From contig NZ_AULB01000030.1 of the NCBI RefSeq assembly GCF_000425065.1, positions 1 through 64,000 on the forward strand: a stretch of 64,000 nt of DNA. Direction: 5' to 3'. Each line of letters begins with the position of its first letter. The first letter of the stretch is position 1. Made by a program: the position numbers and the translations under genes. Shown piece by piece: positions 35,469 through 43,936 of the stretch. Below the pieces are notes generated by a model. It was given only the letters and a program-made list of their open reading frames with translations, was not told where the DNA came from and did not search any database. The stretch comes from Actinomadura rifamycini DSM 43936 (GTDB lineage: Bacteria; Actinomycetota; Actinomycetes; Streptosporangiales; Streptosporangiaceae).

Positions 35469-36377
35469 ATGGCGATCATCGAGGTGGAGGGCCTCGTCAA
35501 GCGCTACGGCGATCACACCGCGGTCAACGGGGTGAGCTTCGCCGTCGAGCAGGGCGAGATCTTCGGGATTCTGGGTCCGAACGGGGCCGGCAAGACGACG
35601 ACGGTGGAGTGCATCGAGGGGCTGCGGCGCCCGGACGGCGGGCGCATCGGCGTGTGCGGCCTCGACCCGCGGCGGGACGGCGGCGAGCTGCGGCAGCTCC
35701 TCGGCGCGCAGCTCCAGGAGAGCGAACTGCCCGACAAGCTGAAGGTCGGCGAGGCGATGGAGCTGTACGCCTCGTTCTACCGGGCGCCCGCCGACTGGCG
35801 GGCGCTGCTCGACACGCTCGACCTGACGGAGAAGCGGAACACGCAGTTCCGGCGGCTGTCGGGCGGGCAGAAGCAGCGGCTGTCGATCGCGCTCGCGCTG
35901 GTCGGGAGTCCGCGGGTGGCCGTCCTGGACGAGCTGACGACCGGCCTCGACCCGCAGGCCCGCCGCGACACGTGGGCGCTCATCGAGGACATCCGCGCCC
36001 GGGGCGTCACGATCCTGCTGGTCACGCACTTCATGGAGGAGGCGGAGCGGCTCTGCGACCGGCTGGCGGTGATCGACGCCGGACGGGTCGTGGCGGTGGA
36101 CACCCCGGCGGGGCTCGTCTCCCGGGTCGACGACCGGCAGCGGCTCCGGTTCCGGCCGTCCGCGCCGCTGGACCACGCCGTGCTGGCCGCGCTGCCGGAG
36201 GTCGCGTCGGTCGAGCGGGCGGGCGGGCAGCTCGTCGTGACCGGCACGGGGGACCTGCTGCTCGCGGTGACGACCGTCCTCGCCCGCCACCGCGTGACGG
36301 CGGCGGACCTGCGGGTGGAGCAGGTCTCGCTGGACGACGCGTTCGTGGCCCTCACCGGCCGCCCCATCGACGCCTGA
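35469..36377 (+). CDS. ABC exporter ATP-binding protein (DrrA-type)
   Basis: A 302-residue ATPase: Walker A GPNGAGKTTT, Q-loop region QLQESELPDKL, signature LSGGQKQRLSIA, Walker B VAVLDELTTGLDP, switch VTHFMEE, and a C-terminal extension of about 80 residues typical of DrrA/CcmA-like drug exporters. The ATG is 13 bases after GGAGG. It is followed after 10 bases by its permease, then by a sensor kinase and response regulator, so a four-gene operon is likely. Confidence 0.92.
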   Translation: MAIIEVEGLVKRYGDHTAVNGVSFAVEQGEIFGILGPNGAGKTTTVECIEGLRRPDGGRIGVCGLDPRRDGGELRQLLGAQLQESELPDKLKVGEAMELYASFYRAPADWRALLDTLDLTEKRNTQFRRLSGGQKQRLSIALALVGSPRVAVLDELTTGLDPQARRDTWALIEDIRARGVTILLVTHFMEEAERLCDRLAVIDAGRVVAVDTPAGLVSRVDDRQRLRFRPSAPLDHAVLAALPEVASVERAGGQLVVTGTGDLLLAVTTVLARHRVTAADLRVEQVSLDDAFVALTGRPIDA

Positions 36378-36387
36378 GGAGGCGACC

Positions 36388-37128
36388 ATGACCGCACTGG
36401 CCCGGCTGACCGCCACCGAGATGAAACTGTTCTTCCGCGAACCGGTGGGCGTGTTCTTCACGCTCGCGTTCCCTCCGCTGCTGCTCGTCGTCCTCGGCCT
36501 GGTCCCGGACTTCCGCGAACCGCAGGAGCAGTTCGGAGGGCTGCGGACCATCGACCTGTACGCGCCGATCCTCGTCGCGATGGGCATCGCCATGCTCGCG
36601 ATGAACGGCCTGCCGCAGCAGTTCGCGGTGAACCGCGAGAAGGGCGTCCTGCGGCGCATGCGGACGACACCGGTCCGGCCCGCGGTGATGCTCGGCGCGC
36701 AGCTGCTGGTGTCGCTGCTCATGTCGCTGGTGACGATGCTGCTCGTGCTGGCGATCGCCCGGACGGCGTTCGACGTGCGGCTGCCGGAGCGGCAGCCGGC
36801 CTACCTGGCGGCGTACCTGCTGTGCGCATCGGCGATGTTCGCGCTCGGGCTGCTCGTGGCGTCCCTGGTGCCGAACGGCAAGAGCGCCGGAGCGGCCGGG
36901 AGCGTCCTGTTCTTCCCGATCCTGTTCTTCGCCGGCCTGTGGCTGCCGCGCGACCAGATGAACGACGTCCTGCGGACGATCAGCGACTTCACGCCGCTGG
37001 GCGCCGGCGTGCAATCATTGCAGGACGCCGCCGCCGGCGACTGGCCGCAGCTCCTGCACGTGGCCGTCATGCTGGGGTGGACGGTCGCCGCCGGCGGGTT
37101 GGCCGCGCGGTACTTCCGCTGGGAGTAG
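36388..37128 (+). CDS. ABC-2 type exporter permease
   Basis: A 246-residue protein with six hydrophobic segments. It shows TEMKLFFREPVGVFFTLAFPPLLL at the N-terminus and the late FFPILFFAGLWLPRDQM, both typical of ABC-2 drug or lipid exporter permeases. GAGGAGGCGACC precedes the ATG. It pairs with the ATPase just upstream; the transported compound is unknown. Confidence 0.9.
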   Translation: MTALARLTATEMKLFFREPVGVFFTLAFPPLLLVVLGLVPDFREPQEQFGGLRTIDLYAPILVAMGIAMLAMNGLPQQFAVNREKGVLRRMRTTPVRPAVMLGAQLLVSLLMSLVTMLLVLAIARTAFDVRLPERQPAYLAAYLLCASAMFALGLLVASLVPNGKSAGAAGSVLFFPILFFAGLWLPRDQMNDVLRTISDFTPLGAGVQSLQDAAAGDWPQLLHVAVMLGWTVAAGGLAARYFRWE

Positions 37129-37131
37129 GTC

Positions 37132-38397
37132 GTGAGCATCGAGGCCGAGCTGCGCGCGGAGTTCGACCGGGGGGAGCGCCGGGAGCTCGCGCTGTTCGGC
37201 GTCCTCCCGTACGCCCTGCTCGCGGCGAGCACCGCCATCACCCTGCTCCAGCAGGACGGGTACGCGCCGACGCTCGGCCTCACCGCCGCGGCCGCGGTGT
37301 GGATCTTCGTGTGGCAGCGGATCCTCCCGAAGCGGGACAGCGGGCCGCTGAGCGGCCTGTACTACACCGGGGTGATGGCGCTGGCCGCCGCGCTGGTGGT
37401 GCTCGCGCCCTGGTACGCGATCTTCACCTTCGCCGGGTACGTCCAGGCGGCCGTGTACCTGAAGGGCGGCTGGCAGTACGCCGGCGTCGCGGCCACCGCG
37501 CTGATCTCGTCGCTGGCGTACGCGGGCGGCCTGGACAGCATGCGGGACGACGGCTGGTGGGAATGGTCGGTCATCGCGCTGGTCACCCTGCTGCTGTCCG
37601 CGGCGTTCTTCCACTTCGCCGAGATGAACGACCGGCGCAACTCCAACCAGAAGCGGGCGCTCGCCGAACTGCACGAGGCCAACGCCCGGCTGGAGGCCGC
37701 GCTGGCGGAGAACGCGGGCCTGCACGCGCAGCTGCTCGTCCAAGCCCGGGAGGCGGGGATGCTGGACGAGCGGCAGCGGATGGCGCGGGAGATCCACGAC
37801 ACGCTCGCCCAGGGCCTCGCGGGCGTCCTCGCCCAGCTCCAGGCCGCCGAGGGCCTGCTGGACGACCCGGCCGCGCTGCGGCGGCACCTGGGGAGCGCGA
37901 TGAACCTGACCCGGGACAGCCTCACCGAGGCCCGCCGGACCGTCCACGCGGTGGAACCGGCCGTCCTCGCCGAGGCCCGGCTCCCGGACGCGATCGGCGA
38001 GGTGGCGCGCCGGTGGGCGGAGGCGAACCGCGTCGACGCGGTGCTGACGACCACCGGCGACGCCCGCCCGATGCACGCGGACGTCGAGGTGGCGCTGCTG
38101 CGCACCGCGCAGGAGGCCCTCGCGAACGTGGCGAAGCACGCGAAGGCGGGCCGCGTCGGCCTGACCCTGTCGTACATGGAGGACCTGGTGACCCTCGACG
38201 TCCGGGACGACGGCGTCGGTTTCGACCCCGCCGCCGTCCGCCGCGCGCACCGGTCCGCCGACGGCGGGTTCGGGCTCGCCGGCATGCGGCAGCGGGTGCA
38301 GCGCCTCGCCGGGCGGCTCGACATCGAGTCCGAACCGGGCGGCGGGACCGCGGTCTCCGCGACCGTCCCGGCGCTCCCGGCGGGAGGCGCGGAGTGA
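37132..38397 (+). CDS. NarL-type sensor histidine kinase
   Basis: A 421-residue kinase. About five or six hydrophobic segments fill the first 165 residues, with almost no extracellular domain. A short coiled coil leads to the HisKA_3 box RQRMAREIHDTLAQGLAG with the phospho-acceptor His222. The ATPase part has VDVRDDGVGFDP and GGFGLAGMRQRVQ. This membrane-sensor layout resembles LiaS/DesK-like kinases that respond to membrane or antibiotic stress. The GTG start lies 3 bases after the permease stop; GTGA overlap couples it to the regulator. Confidence 0.92.
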   Translation: MSIEAELRAEFDRGERRELALFGVLPYALLAASTAITLLQQDGYAPTLGLTAAAAVWIFVWQRILPKRDSGPLSGLYYTGVMALAAALVVLAPWYAIFTFAGYVQAAVYLKGGWQYAGVAATALISSLAYAGGLDSMRDDGWWEWSVIALVTLLLSAAFFHFAEMNDRRNSNQKRALAELHEANARLEAALAENAGLHAQLLVQAREAGMLDERQRMAREIHDTLAQGLAGVLAQLQAAEGLLDDPAALRRHLGSAMNLTRDSLTEARRTVHAVEPAVLAEARLPDAIGEVARRWAEANRVDAVLTTTGDARPMHADVEVALLRTAQEALANVAKHAKAGRVGLTLSYMEDLVTLDVRDDGVGFDPAAVRRAHRSADGGFGLAGMRQRVQRLAGRLDIESEPGGGTAVSATVPALPAGGAE

Positions 38398-39029
38398 TCT
38401 CGCTGCTGATCGTCGACGACCACCCGGTGGTGCGGGACGGCCTGCGCGGCATGTTCGGCGCCGACGCGCGCTTCGAGGTCGTCGGGGAGGCCGCGGACGG
38501 CGCGGCGGCCATCGCGGCCGCCGAGCGGCTCCGCCCCGACGTGGTCCTCATGGACCTGCGCATGCCGGGGACCGACGGCGTCACCGCCATCAAGGAGCTC
38601 GCGGAGCGCGGTGTGCCGTCCCGCGTGCTGGTGCTGACCACGTACGACACGGACGGCGACGTCCTCCTCGCCATCGAGGCCGGGGCGACCGGCTACCTGC
38701 TGAAGGACGCGCCGCGCGAGGAGCTGTTCCGCGCGGTGGAGGCGGCGGCGCGCGGCGCGTCGGTGCTCTCCCCGACCGTCGCGACCCGGCTCATGGGCCG
38801 GATGCGGCGCCCTGCGGCGCAGCCCCTCTCCCAGCGCGAGCTGGACGTCCTCGAGCTGATCGCGCGCGGCTCGACGAACCGGGAGGCGGCGCGGCGGCTG
38901 TTCATCAGCGAGGCCACGGTCAAGACCCACCTCCTGCACGCGTACGCGAAGCTCGGCGTCAACGACCGCGCCGCCGCCGTGGCCGCCGCGATCTCCCGCG
39001 GCTACATCACCCCGGACCCCGACGACTGA
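38394..39029 (+). CDS. NarL/LuxR-type response regulator
   Basis: A 211-residue regulator: receiver domain with DDHPVVRDGL, phospho-acceptor Asp54 in VLMDLRMPG, and GYLLKDA with the conserved Lys. The LuxR-type helix-turn-helix follows: LSQRELDVLELIARGSTNREAARRL and SEATVKTHLLHAYAKLGV. The GTG overlaps the kinase stop (GTGA), with GGGAGG upstream. It probably activates the ABC exporter genes at 35469-37128. Confidence 0.94.
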   Translation: MISLLIVDDHPVVRDGLRGMFGADARFEVVGEAADGAAAIAAAERLRPDVVLMDLRMPGTDGVTAIKELAERGVPSRVLVLTTYDTDGDVLLAIEAGATGYLLKDAPREELFRAVEAAARGASVLSPTVATRLMGRMRRPAAQPLSQRELDVLELIARGSTNREAARRLFISEATVKTHLLHAYAKLGVNDRAAAVAAAISRGYITPDPDD

Positions 39030-39064
39030 CCCGGCGCCGGAGGCGGCCCGTCAGGCGCCGGTCA
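39027..39064 (+). terminator. hairpin after the two-component operon
   Basis: CCGGCGCC and GGCGCCGG, extended by TGAC/GTCA with one bulged base, enclose a 15-base loop. The structure begins at the response-regulator stop codon. It is weaker than the other terminators in this window because of the larger loop. Confidence 0.5.
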
Positions 39065-39119
39065 TGGGGCCTCCGAGCAGACCATCTGACACGGCGGGAG
39101 GGTCAAGGGCCCTACGCCG

Positions 39120-39148
39120 TTGTCGGGCCGCCCGCACGGATCTAGTGT
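39120..39148 (+). promoter_or_regulatory. sigma-70-type promoter placed for a leaderless mRNA
   Basis: TTGTCG (39120-39125), a 17-base spacer, then TAGTGT (39143-39148). The A of the ATG at 39155 lies 7 bases after the -10 box, the usual distance to a transcription start. No Shine-Dalgarno sequence exists before that ATG, which agrees with leaderless translation. Confidence 0.6.
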
Positions 39149-39154
39149 CGTGTA

Positions 39155-39628
39155 ATGCGCCGCACGTACCGGAGCTGGTCCTTCCGGGTCGTCGGTGCGG
39201 TGATCCTCGAACTGCTGGTGTTCCTGGTGGCCGGCGGCATCGACGCGTCCCCGCTGGACGACGCCCCGAGAAGCGTGCTCGTCCTGGTCGCGATGCTCGC
39301 GGGGCAGGTGCCGGTGGTCCGGGCCGCGGCCTGCAGGGTGGTGGTGACCGGCGAGGGCATCGAGCACCGCGCGTTCTTCCTGACCCGGCGGTACCGGTGG
39401 GCGGACGTCGCGGGCGTCGAGGTGGCCGCCGCCGGGCAGGCGCCGCTGCCCGCCGACTGCCCCGCCGTGCGGCTGCGGGGCCGGGCCCTGCCGGTGAAGC
39501 TCTACGCCCTCACCTGCTACACCCTGCCGGACGCCGACCGCGCCGCCGGGAAGGTTCTGCGGGCGGTGGAAGAGATCGAGCGCCTTCGGCCCGCCCCGCT
39601 CCGCGCGGACGGGGACGCCGGCGGCTGA
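39155..39628 (+). CDS. PH domain-containing membrane protein
   Basis: A 157-residue protein with two hydrophobic helices (about 10-27 and 41-57) and a bacterial PH-like domain: VVVTGEGIEHRAFFLTRRYRW, VAGVEVAAAG, VRLRGRALPVKLYAL. This is the small actinobacterial bPH_6 type, of unknown function. It has a well-placed leaderless promoter and is convergent with the hydrolase gene. Confidence 0.8.
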   Translation: MRRTYRSWSFRVVGAVILELLVFLVAGGIDASPLDDAPRSVLVLVAMLAGQVPVVRAAACRVVVTGEGIEHRAFFLTRRYRWADVAGVEVAAAGQAPLPADCPAVRLRGRALPVKLYALTCYTLPDADRAAGKVLRAVEEIERLRPAPLRADGDAGG

Positions 39629-39638
39629 CCCACGTCCC

Positions 39639-40388
39639 TCAACCGGCGGTCAGGGTACGGGCGAGAAGGGCGAGCAGCCGGTCCCAGTGGCGCCGCAGCG
39701 CGGACGCGTCGAAGGCGTCGGTGTCGGACATGGTGAAGCCGTGGACGGTGCCGGGGTACAGCTCGATGTCATGGGCGACGCCCGCGGCGTCCAGGGCCTT
39801 GCCGAGTTCGGCGGCGGCCTCGGGCGACAGGTCGCCCTCGGCGAGGCCGAGGTGGACGTCGGCGGTGAGGTCGGCGAGCAGACGGTGCGGGCTGTCGGGG
39901 GCGTCGGTCACCAGCATGCCGGGGTGGAACCCGGCGATGGCTGCCACCCGGTCGGGGCGGGCGGCGGCGGTGCGCATCGCCAGGGCGGCGCCCATGCAGT
40001 AGCCGACCACGCCGACCGGCCCGTCCGCGACCTCCGGCCGGGACCCGAGGAAGCCGAGGTAGGCGTCGGCGTCGCGCAGGATCCGCTCGGTGGAGTGCTC
40101 CTTGATCAGCGGCCACACCCGGCCGATCACCTCCGACCGGACGTCCTCCCCGATGTGCGCGGGGAGGTCGACGACCGGTGCCGGGCCGTGCCGGTAGTAG
40201 AGGTTCGGGACGAGCACGCAGTACCCGTGCCCGGCCAGCTCGCGGGCCATCCCTTCCAGGACGGGCCGCAGGTTGAAGGCGTCCGGGTACAGCAGGACGC
40301 CCGGGTGCCGCCCGCCGTCGTCCGGGAAGGCGGCGAAGGCGTCGGCCCGGCCGTCCGGGGTGGGAATTTCCAAGGTCTCGGTGCGCAT
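39639..40388 (-). CDS. dienelactone hydrolase family protein
   Basis: A 249-residue alpha/beta hydrolase. The nucleophile elbow is GYCMGA (Cys131), with Asp185 (LAEGDLSP) and His215 (GTVHGFTM) completing a Cys-Asp-His triad as in dienelactone hydrolases. The natural substrate is unknown; members act on lactones and small esters. CAGGAG precedes the ATG closely. A 27-codon ORF and a cupin gene lie upstream on the same strand. Confidence 0.9.
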   Translation of the reverse strand: MRTETLEIPTPDGRADAFAAFPDDGGRHPGVLLYPDAFNLRPVLEGMARELAGHGYCVLVPNLYYRHGPAPVVDLPAHIGEDVRSEVIGRVWPLIKEHSTERILRDADAYLGFLGSRPEVADGPVGVVGYCMGAALAMRTAAARPDRVAAIAGFHPGMLVTDAPDSPHRLLADLTADVHLGLAEGDLSPEAAAELGKALDAAGVAHDIELYPGTVHGFTMSDTDAFDASALRRHWDRLLALLARTLTAG

Positions 40389-40438
40389 GCGCTCTCCTGT
40401 CGTGGCCGATGGGTCGAGCCTGCCATGCGCGCCGCCGG

Positions 40439-40522
40439 TCAGCCGGCGGACGTCGCGGGCGCCTCGCCGAAGCGCAGGAAGGTGTTGCGGAAGAGGAGGA
40501 GCGATGCGTCCTCGTCGTCCAT
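40439..40522 (-). CDS. 27-residue ORF, hypothetical
   Basis: ATG at 40522 to TGA at 40439, encoding an acidic start (MDDEDASLLLFRNT) and FLRFGEAPATSAG. AAAGG lies 12 bases upstream, a poor spacing. It sits between the cupin and hydrolase genes on their strand. Its composition is protein-like, but the length makes this a weak call; it could be the remnant of a longer gene. Confidence 0.3.
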   Translation of the reverse strand: MDDEDASLLLFRNTFLRFGEAPATSAG

Positions 40523-40574
40523 GATTCGATCCAGCCTTTCGTTCGCCGGTGGTTCCTCGAACGTCCGATGCGGC

Positions 40575-41054
40575 TCAGACGAAGAAGTTGTCGTGGCGGA
40601 GGAAGAACTCCGCGCGCTCGTCCTCGGAGAGTCCCGCCAGTTCGGTGACGTTCTCGAAGTACTCCTCGCGGGGCGCGCCGGGCGCGAAGAGCATCAGCAT
40701 CGACGCCGGTTCGCCGGACTCGTTGCGGAACGCGTGCAGCCCGCCGACGGGCACGTACAGGTGGTCGCCGGACGTGCCGTCGACCCAGCGCTCGCCGTCG
40801 AACAGCCGCACGGTGCCGGACAGGATGAAGAACGCCTCCGACATCGACCTGTGGAAGTGCGTGGCGGGGCCCCCGGCCTCAGGCCCCATGTCCACCCGGT
40901 ACAGGCCGTACTCGCCGCCGGTGGACGCCTTGGTCGACAAATAGTGGTACGCGACACCGCCCCGCGACACGTGGTCGGGCGCCGCGCCCGCGGGCCGGAA
41001 AACGGCACTGACCTCGCCGTTCTCGCCGAAGTACCGGGGATCGGGGTAGGACAT
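40575..41054 (-). CDS. cupin domain protein
   Basis: A 159-residue single-cupin protein. Motif 1 is THFHRSMSEAFFILSGTVRLF, with the metal-binding His pair and Glu, and motif 2 is GDHLYVPVGGLHAFRN. The C-terminus is helical (LAGLSEDERAEFFLRHDNFFV). Such cupins bind a metal and may act as small dioxygenases or isomerases; the substrate is unknown. GGGAG precedes the ATG. Confidence 0.85.
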   Translation of the reverse strand: MSYPDPRYFGENGEVSAVFRPAGAAPDHVSRGGVAYHYLSTKASTGGEYGLYRVDMGPEAGGPATHFHRSMSEAFFILSGTVRLFDGERWVDGTSGDHLYVPVGGLHAFRNESGEPASMLMLFAPGAPREEYFENVTELAGLSEDERAEFFLRHDNFFV

Positions 41055-41272
41055 GACACTCCCTGGACGAGGACTCGTTCAACGATCGCTAAGGTAATCA
41101 GCCCTCGCATGAGTGTCCGCGCGTCGCTCGTCACCACCGGGGCGATCACCCTGCGGGTCGACCGCATAGCCGCCAGGGGCCCGGTCACCCGCGAACCCGA
41201 CCCCGCCGACCGCGACCGCCTCGCGACCGTCCTCGCCGCACTCCTGGAGGCCCAGGGCGACACCACCGGCCG

Positions 41273-41443
41273 CAGCATGGCGGCGTGGGTGCGGGTGTGG
41301 GCGGGCGGCCACGGCTGCGACACGATGTGCGCCCGCTCGGCCGCCCCCCACCGCCCGTCCCGGTCGGCGGCCGTCCGAGCTGCGGCCATCTCGGCGGCGT
41401 AGACGGCCCGCACCGGCGCGGACATGGGGACACGGCGCGACAT
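41273..41443 (-). pseudogene. broken DUF3703 gene (5' part only)
   Basis: A good GGGAGG and ATG at 41443 start a frame encoding 57 residues that match DUF3703 proteins: MSAPVRAVYAAEMAAAR, then ERAHIVSQPWPPAHTRTHAAML. The family should continue with an RE-GQ helix and a GNTGGA-like motif, which no frame supplies. The frame instead runs on as a Ser/Arg/Val mixture and would end inside the cupin gene at 40694. A DGREAV stretch in another minus frame hints at a frameshift. The segment 41109-41272 also reads as plausible protein on the plus strand, so replacement by other DNA is also possible. Confidence 0.5.
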
Positions 41444-41553
41444 GGAAACCTCCCGATAGTTCACGAATGCACCACCTGCGCCCCTACCTGCGCCTGCTGC
41501 CCGCCCGCCAGCAGGTGACCGTCCCACCCGTCCCCCGCGCGCTGACGGCGTCC

Positions 41554-42048
41554 TCAGGGCCGGGGCGCGTCGGATCCGGGCGAGCGGCTCACCCATGCGA
41601 AGAAACCGATGACGAGAAGGGGCGCCAGGAGGAAGCTGACCCCGAAAGCAAGCATGGCGATATGGCGCCACCGGTACTCCGTGAGGGAACCGGTGGTGGC
41701 GGTCGTCCCCGGCGCCCGGGGATCGTAGAAGACGCGGACGGTTCCGCCGACTTCGGTGTCACCGGACGTCCGGAAGCGGTGGCCGGCGCCGTCGACGGTC
41801 GAGAACTCGACCTCGATCCTGCGGACGTCTGCCCGCCCCTGGCGTTCGGTCTCCGCTGCCACGACGGTCCCCGTGGCGTGCCGGCCGCGCTCCTCAAGCG
41901 CCGACGCGCCCTTCAACCCGTCCACCGCGTAGAACAGGGCGCCGAGGCCGATCAGGCAGAACACCCCGAAGACGATCGGGAGGGGCTGCCACCTCCACCA
42001 CGCCGACGGCTCCTTCCGGTCACGATCACCAGGCGCGGAGAAGGGCAT
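41554..42048 (-). CDS. DUF3592 domain membrane protein
   Basis: A 164-residue protein with two membrane helices (IVFGVFCLIGLGALFYAV and IAMLAFGVSFLLAPLLVIGFF) around an extracytoplasmic beta domain (HATGTVVAAETERQG, then GGTVRVFYDP) characteristic of DUF3592. Function unknown. The ATG at 42048 was preferred because the residues before it (in-frame from 42123) are not family-like; the ribosome site is weak. Confidence 0.75.
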   Translation of the reverse strand: MPFSAPGDRDRKEPSAWWRWQPLPIVFGVFCLIGLGALFYAVDGLKGASALEERGRHATGTVVAAETERQGRADVRRIEVEFSTVDGAGHRFRTSGDTEVGGTVRVFYDPRAPGTTATTGSLTEYRWRHIAMLAFGVSFLLAPLLVIGFFAWVSRSPGSDAPRP

Positions 42049-42167
42049 CGGCCAACTCAAGCAGCGGCAGCCGCACCGCACAAGTACGTCACCGCCCTGC
42101 CCCCGAACATCATTCGCGCTCAAGTCCTGGTGCGACCTGCGCGAGCTCTGTTGCTCATCGACCCGAG

Positions 42168-42644
42168 TCAGGGATGGGCGAGGGCGATCTGGCGTCGTTC
42201 GAAATCAACGTGAGCGATCCGGACGCGCACATCCCGCCCAGGGCGCCAATCGGCGCCGTCCTCGAACTTCAGCATTTCCGCCTCGGGAATCAACCCCTCG
42301 AACTCCCCGAAGATGCGGATGAACACGCCGATGGGAGCGCGAAAAGTAACCTCACCGACCGTGACACCGTCCACCCGCTCGCCCACTTCGAGCAGGGGGT
42401 CGGGAAGCAAGTGCTTCACACTGAGAGAAATGCGCTCCCTCTCCTGGTCGACGTCCAGGACCTTGACCCTCACACGCTCGCCGACAGACAGCACATCGGA
42501 CGGGTGATCGAAGCGGCGCCAGGACAGGTTCGGCACCGTGATCACCCCTTCGACCGATCCGAGGTCCACCAGGACACCAAAATCCTCGACAGCGGTGACG
42601 CGGCCGACAACGACCGATCCGACTTCCGGCGCCTTCAAAGGCAA
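42168..42644 (-). CDS. protein with two S1 RNA-binding domains
   Basis: A 158-residue protein made of two S1/OB-fold units: VGSVVVGRVTAVEDFGVLVDLG with GERVRVKVLDVDQERERISLS, and VDGVTVGEVTFRAPIGVFIRI with RDVRVRIAHVDFERRQIAL. The first is a canonical S1 domain; the second is more divergent. It resembles short S1 proteins of actinomycetes distinct from ribosomal protein S1. Start TTG at 42644 or 42638; GGAGG lies 4 or 10 bases upstream. Probably binds RNA; target unknown. Confidence 0.78.
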   Translation of the reverse strand: MPLKAPEVGSVVVGRVTAVEDFGVLVDLGSVEGVITVPNLSWRRFDHPSDVLSVGERVRVKVLDVDQERERISLSVKHLLPDPLLEVGERVDGVTVGEVTFRAPIGVFIRIFGEFEGLIPEAEMLKFEDGADWRPGRDVRVRIAHVDFERRQIALAHP

Positions 42645-42772
42645 GCCCCCTCCGCCGTCCCGCCGCCCCTGACGGGACAGGTGAGACCGACCGAGCCCGA
42701 ACGGTCAGAGCGCCGACCATTCAACATTGCCCAGGCTCACACGCGTACTCCTTTTGGGTCATCTATTAGCGG

Positions 42773-42958
42773 TCACAAGTCTTTGAGCGCCATGGAAAAG
42801 CTACGAAATTCCTCAGCACTCACAACGAGCTTCGGCCCGTCCGGGTCCTTGCTGTCACGTATCGCTATTTCCCGCAAAGAGGCGGCGATCTCAATACAAT
42901 TCGAACCATCCTCCTTGCTTCGAACAGCCTTACGCCAGGTCACTTTACTCATATCCAT
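42773..42958 (-). CDS. DUF397 domain protein
   Basis: A 61-residue protein: VTWRKAVRSKEDGSNCIEIA, then IAIRDSKDPDGPKLVVSAEEF. This is the DUF397 pattern (W-RS-NG-CVE, IRDSK). DUF397 proteins are partners of XRE/DUF5753 regulators such as WhiJ in Streptomyces. It overlaps the end of the regulator gene by 10 bases (an ATG at 42952 is an alternative start), so the two are coupled. Codon use is visibly less GC-rich than most of the window. Confidence 0.88.
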   Translation of the reverse strand: MDMSKVTWRKAVRSKEDGSNCIEIAASLREIAIRDSKDPDGPKLVVSAEEFRSFSMALKDL

Positions 42959-43743
42959 CTTTCGTCAATCACCTTCCTGATGAACGTCCGCGTATCTCTC
43001 ACATTCAACGCCTCCCCTTGCAGCATGACGAACGTCTCACTCACGAGCGCTATGTGCGCCGGGTCAGTTGTCGTCTCACCACCATAGGCATTGTCAGTGT
43101 AAACAACATGCCGCTGGTCGCTCTGCGTAGCGATGACGAAGGGGGTCCAAACGTTTCGTATGTAGCACATCGGAGCTATCTGCAAGCCGATTTTGCTCCT
43201 CCGGGACAACTCAATCAGATGCTCAAGCTGCCCTCTCATGACCTCCCTGCCGCCAACTTCACGGTAGAGCACACCTTCGTCCATCACGACCGATATCAAG
43301 GGTGCGGGAACTCGGTCAATTACCTCTTGACGTCGCAGTCGATTCTTAACCGCATCCTCGTCATCCAACAGGGCCCGTGCATAACTCTCCGTCTGGAACA
43401 GGCCGTAGACGATGCGTTCCTCGAACGCACGCAGCATGATCGCCGACTGTTCGGCCCTAGGGAAGTTGGCAAAGTACTCCGGATACTTAACGGACTTGAT
43501 CGATTCTAGTAGCTCATCCCAGGCGTCGACGAGGGTCGTGCCCGACTTGAACGCCCGATCCAACCTGAGCACGAAGTCCCGACGGCATCGTGTGCGGCCA
43601 CACTCGACCAGAGTGATGTAGCTACGCGTCACATTGACCACGTCCGCCACATCTTGCTGGCTCAGACCAGCCGCCTTCCGAAGGCGCCTCACCTCCGCGC
43701 CGAAGCTCAGAAACTCAGGCTTGATCTTGTTCTGCATCGACAT
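42949..43743 (-). CDS. XRE-family regulator with DUF5753 domain
   Basis: A 264-residue regulator. The helix-turn-helix is at the N-terminus: FGAEVRRLRKAAGLSQQDVA and VVNVTRSYITLVECGR. The rest matches DUF5753 (FEERIVYGLFQTESYARALL, LYREVGGREVMRGQLEHL, VVYTDNAYGG). With the DUF397 gene and the divergent HATPase gene it forms the WhiJ/AbaA-type module found in many copies in filamentous actinomycetes and linked to development and antibiotic control. ATG at 43743 or 43737. It uses codons such as GTA, ATT and TAT more than neighbours do. Confidence 0.88.
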   Translation of the reverse strand: MSMQNKIKPEFLSFGAEVRRLRKAAGLSQQDVADVVNVTRSYITLVECGRTRCRRDFVLRLDRAFKSGTTLVDAWDELLESIKSVKYPEYFANFPRAEQSAIMLRAFEERIVYGLFQTESYARALLDDEDAVKNRLRRQEVIDRVPAPLISVVMDEGVLYREVGGREVMRGQLEHLIELSRRSKIGLQIAPMCYIRNVWTPFVIATQSDQRHVVYTDNAYGGETTTDPAHIALVSETFVMLQGEALNVRDTRTFIRKVIDERWI

Positions 43744-43841
43744 GGTGCCCCCGCCCATGTTTGTGGCTGCGATAGCGCTTGTTAGCGAATTGGCAGTGCT
43801 GGTGCAGTCGCTAGGAATCGTACGCCGCCCCATGGCTTGAT

Positions 43842-43859
43842 TGTGCTTGTTCAAGCACA
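43842..43859. promoter_or_regulatory. perfect palindrome between the XRE regulator and HATPase genes
   Basis: TGTGCTTG-TT-CAAGCACA, two 8-base arms with a 2-base centre, 98 bases upstream of the XRE start and 77 bases before the HATPase start. An inverted repeat at this place is the expected operator for the XRE regulator. Confidence 0.5.
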
Positions 43860-43936
43860 CAGGGTGACCTTGACCGGATCCGGCCAGCGGACCCGAAGCC
43901 AGGTCGGCCGCATCGCCACGCAAGGGGGATCTTCCA

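Noticed and set aside
41109..41402. Plus-strand 97-codon ORF overlapping the broken DUF3703 gene
   Set aside because: The first 55 residues look protein-like, but the start has no usable ribosome site and the second half is antisense to the DUF3703 start; kept only as a note in the pseudogene entry.
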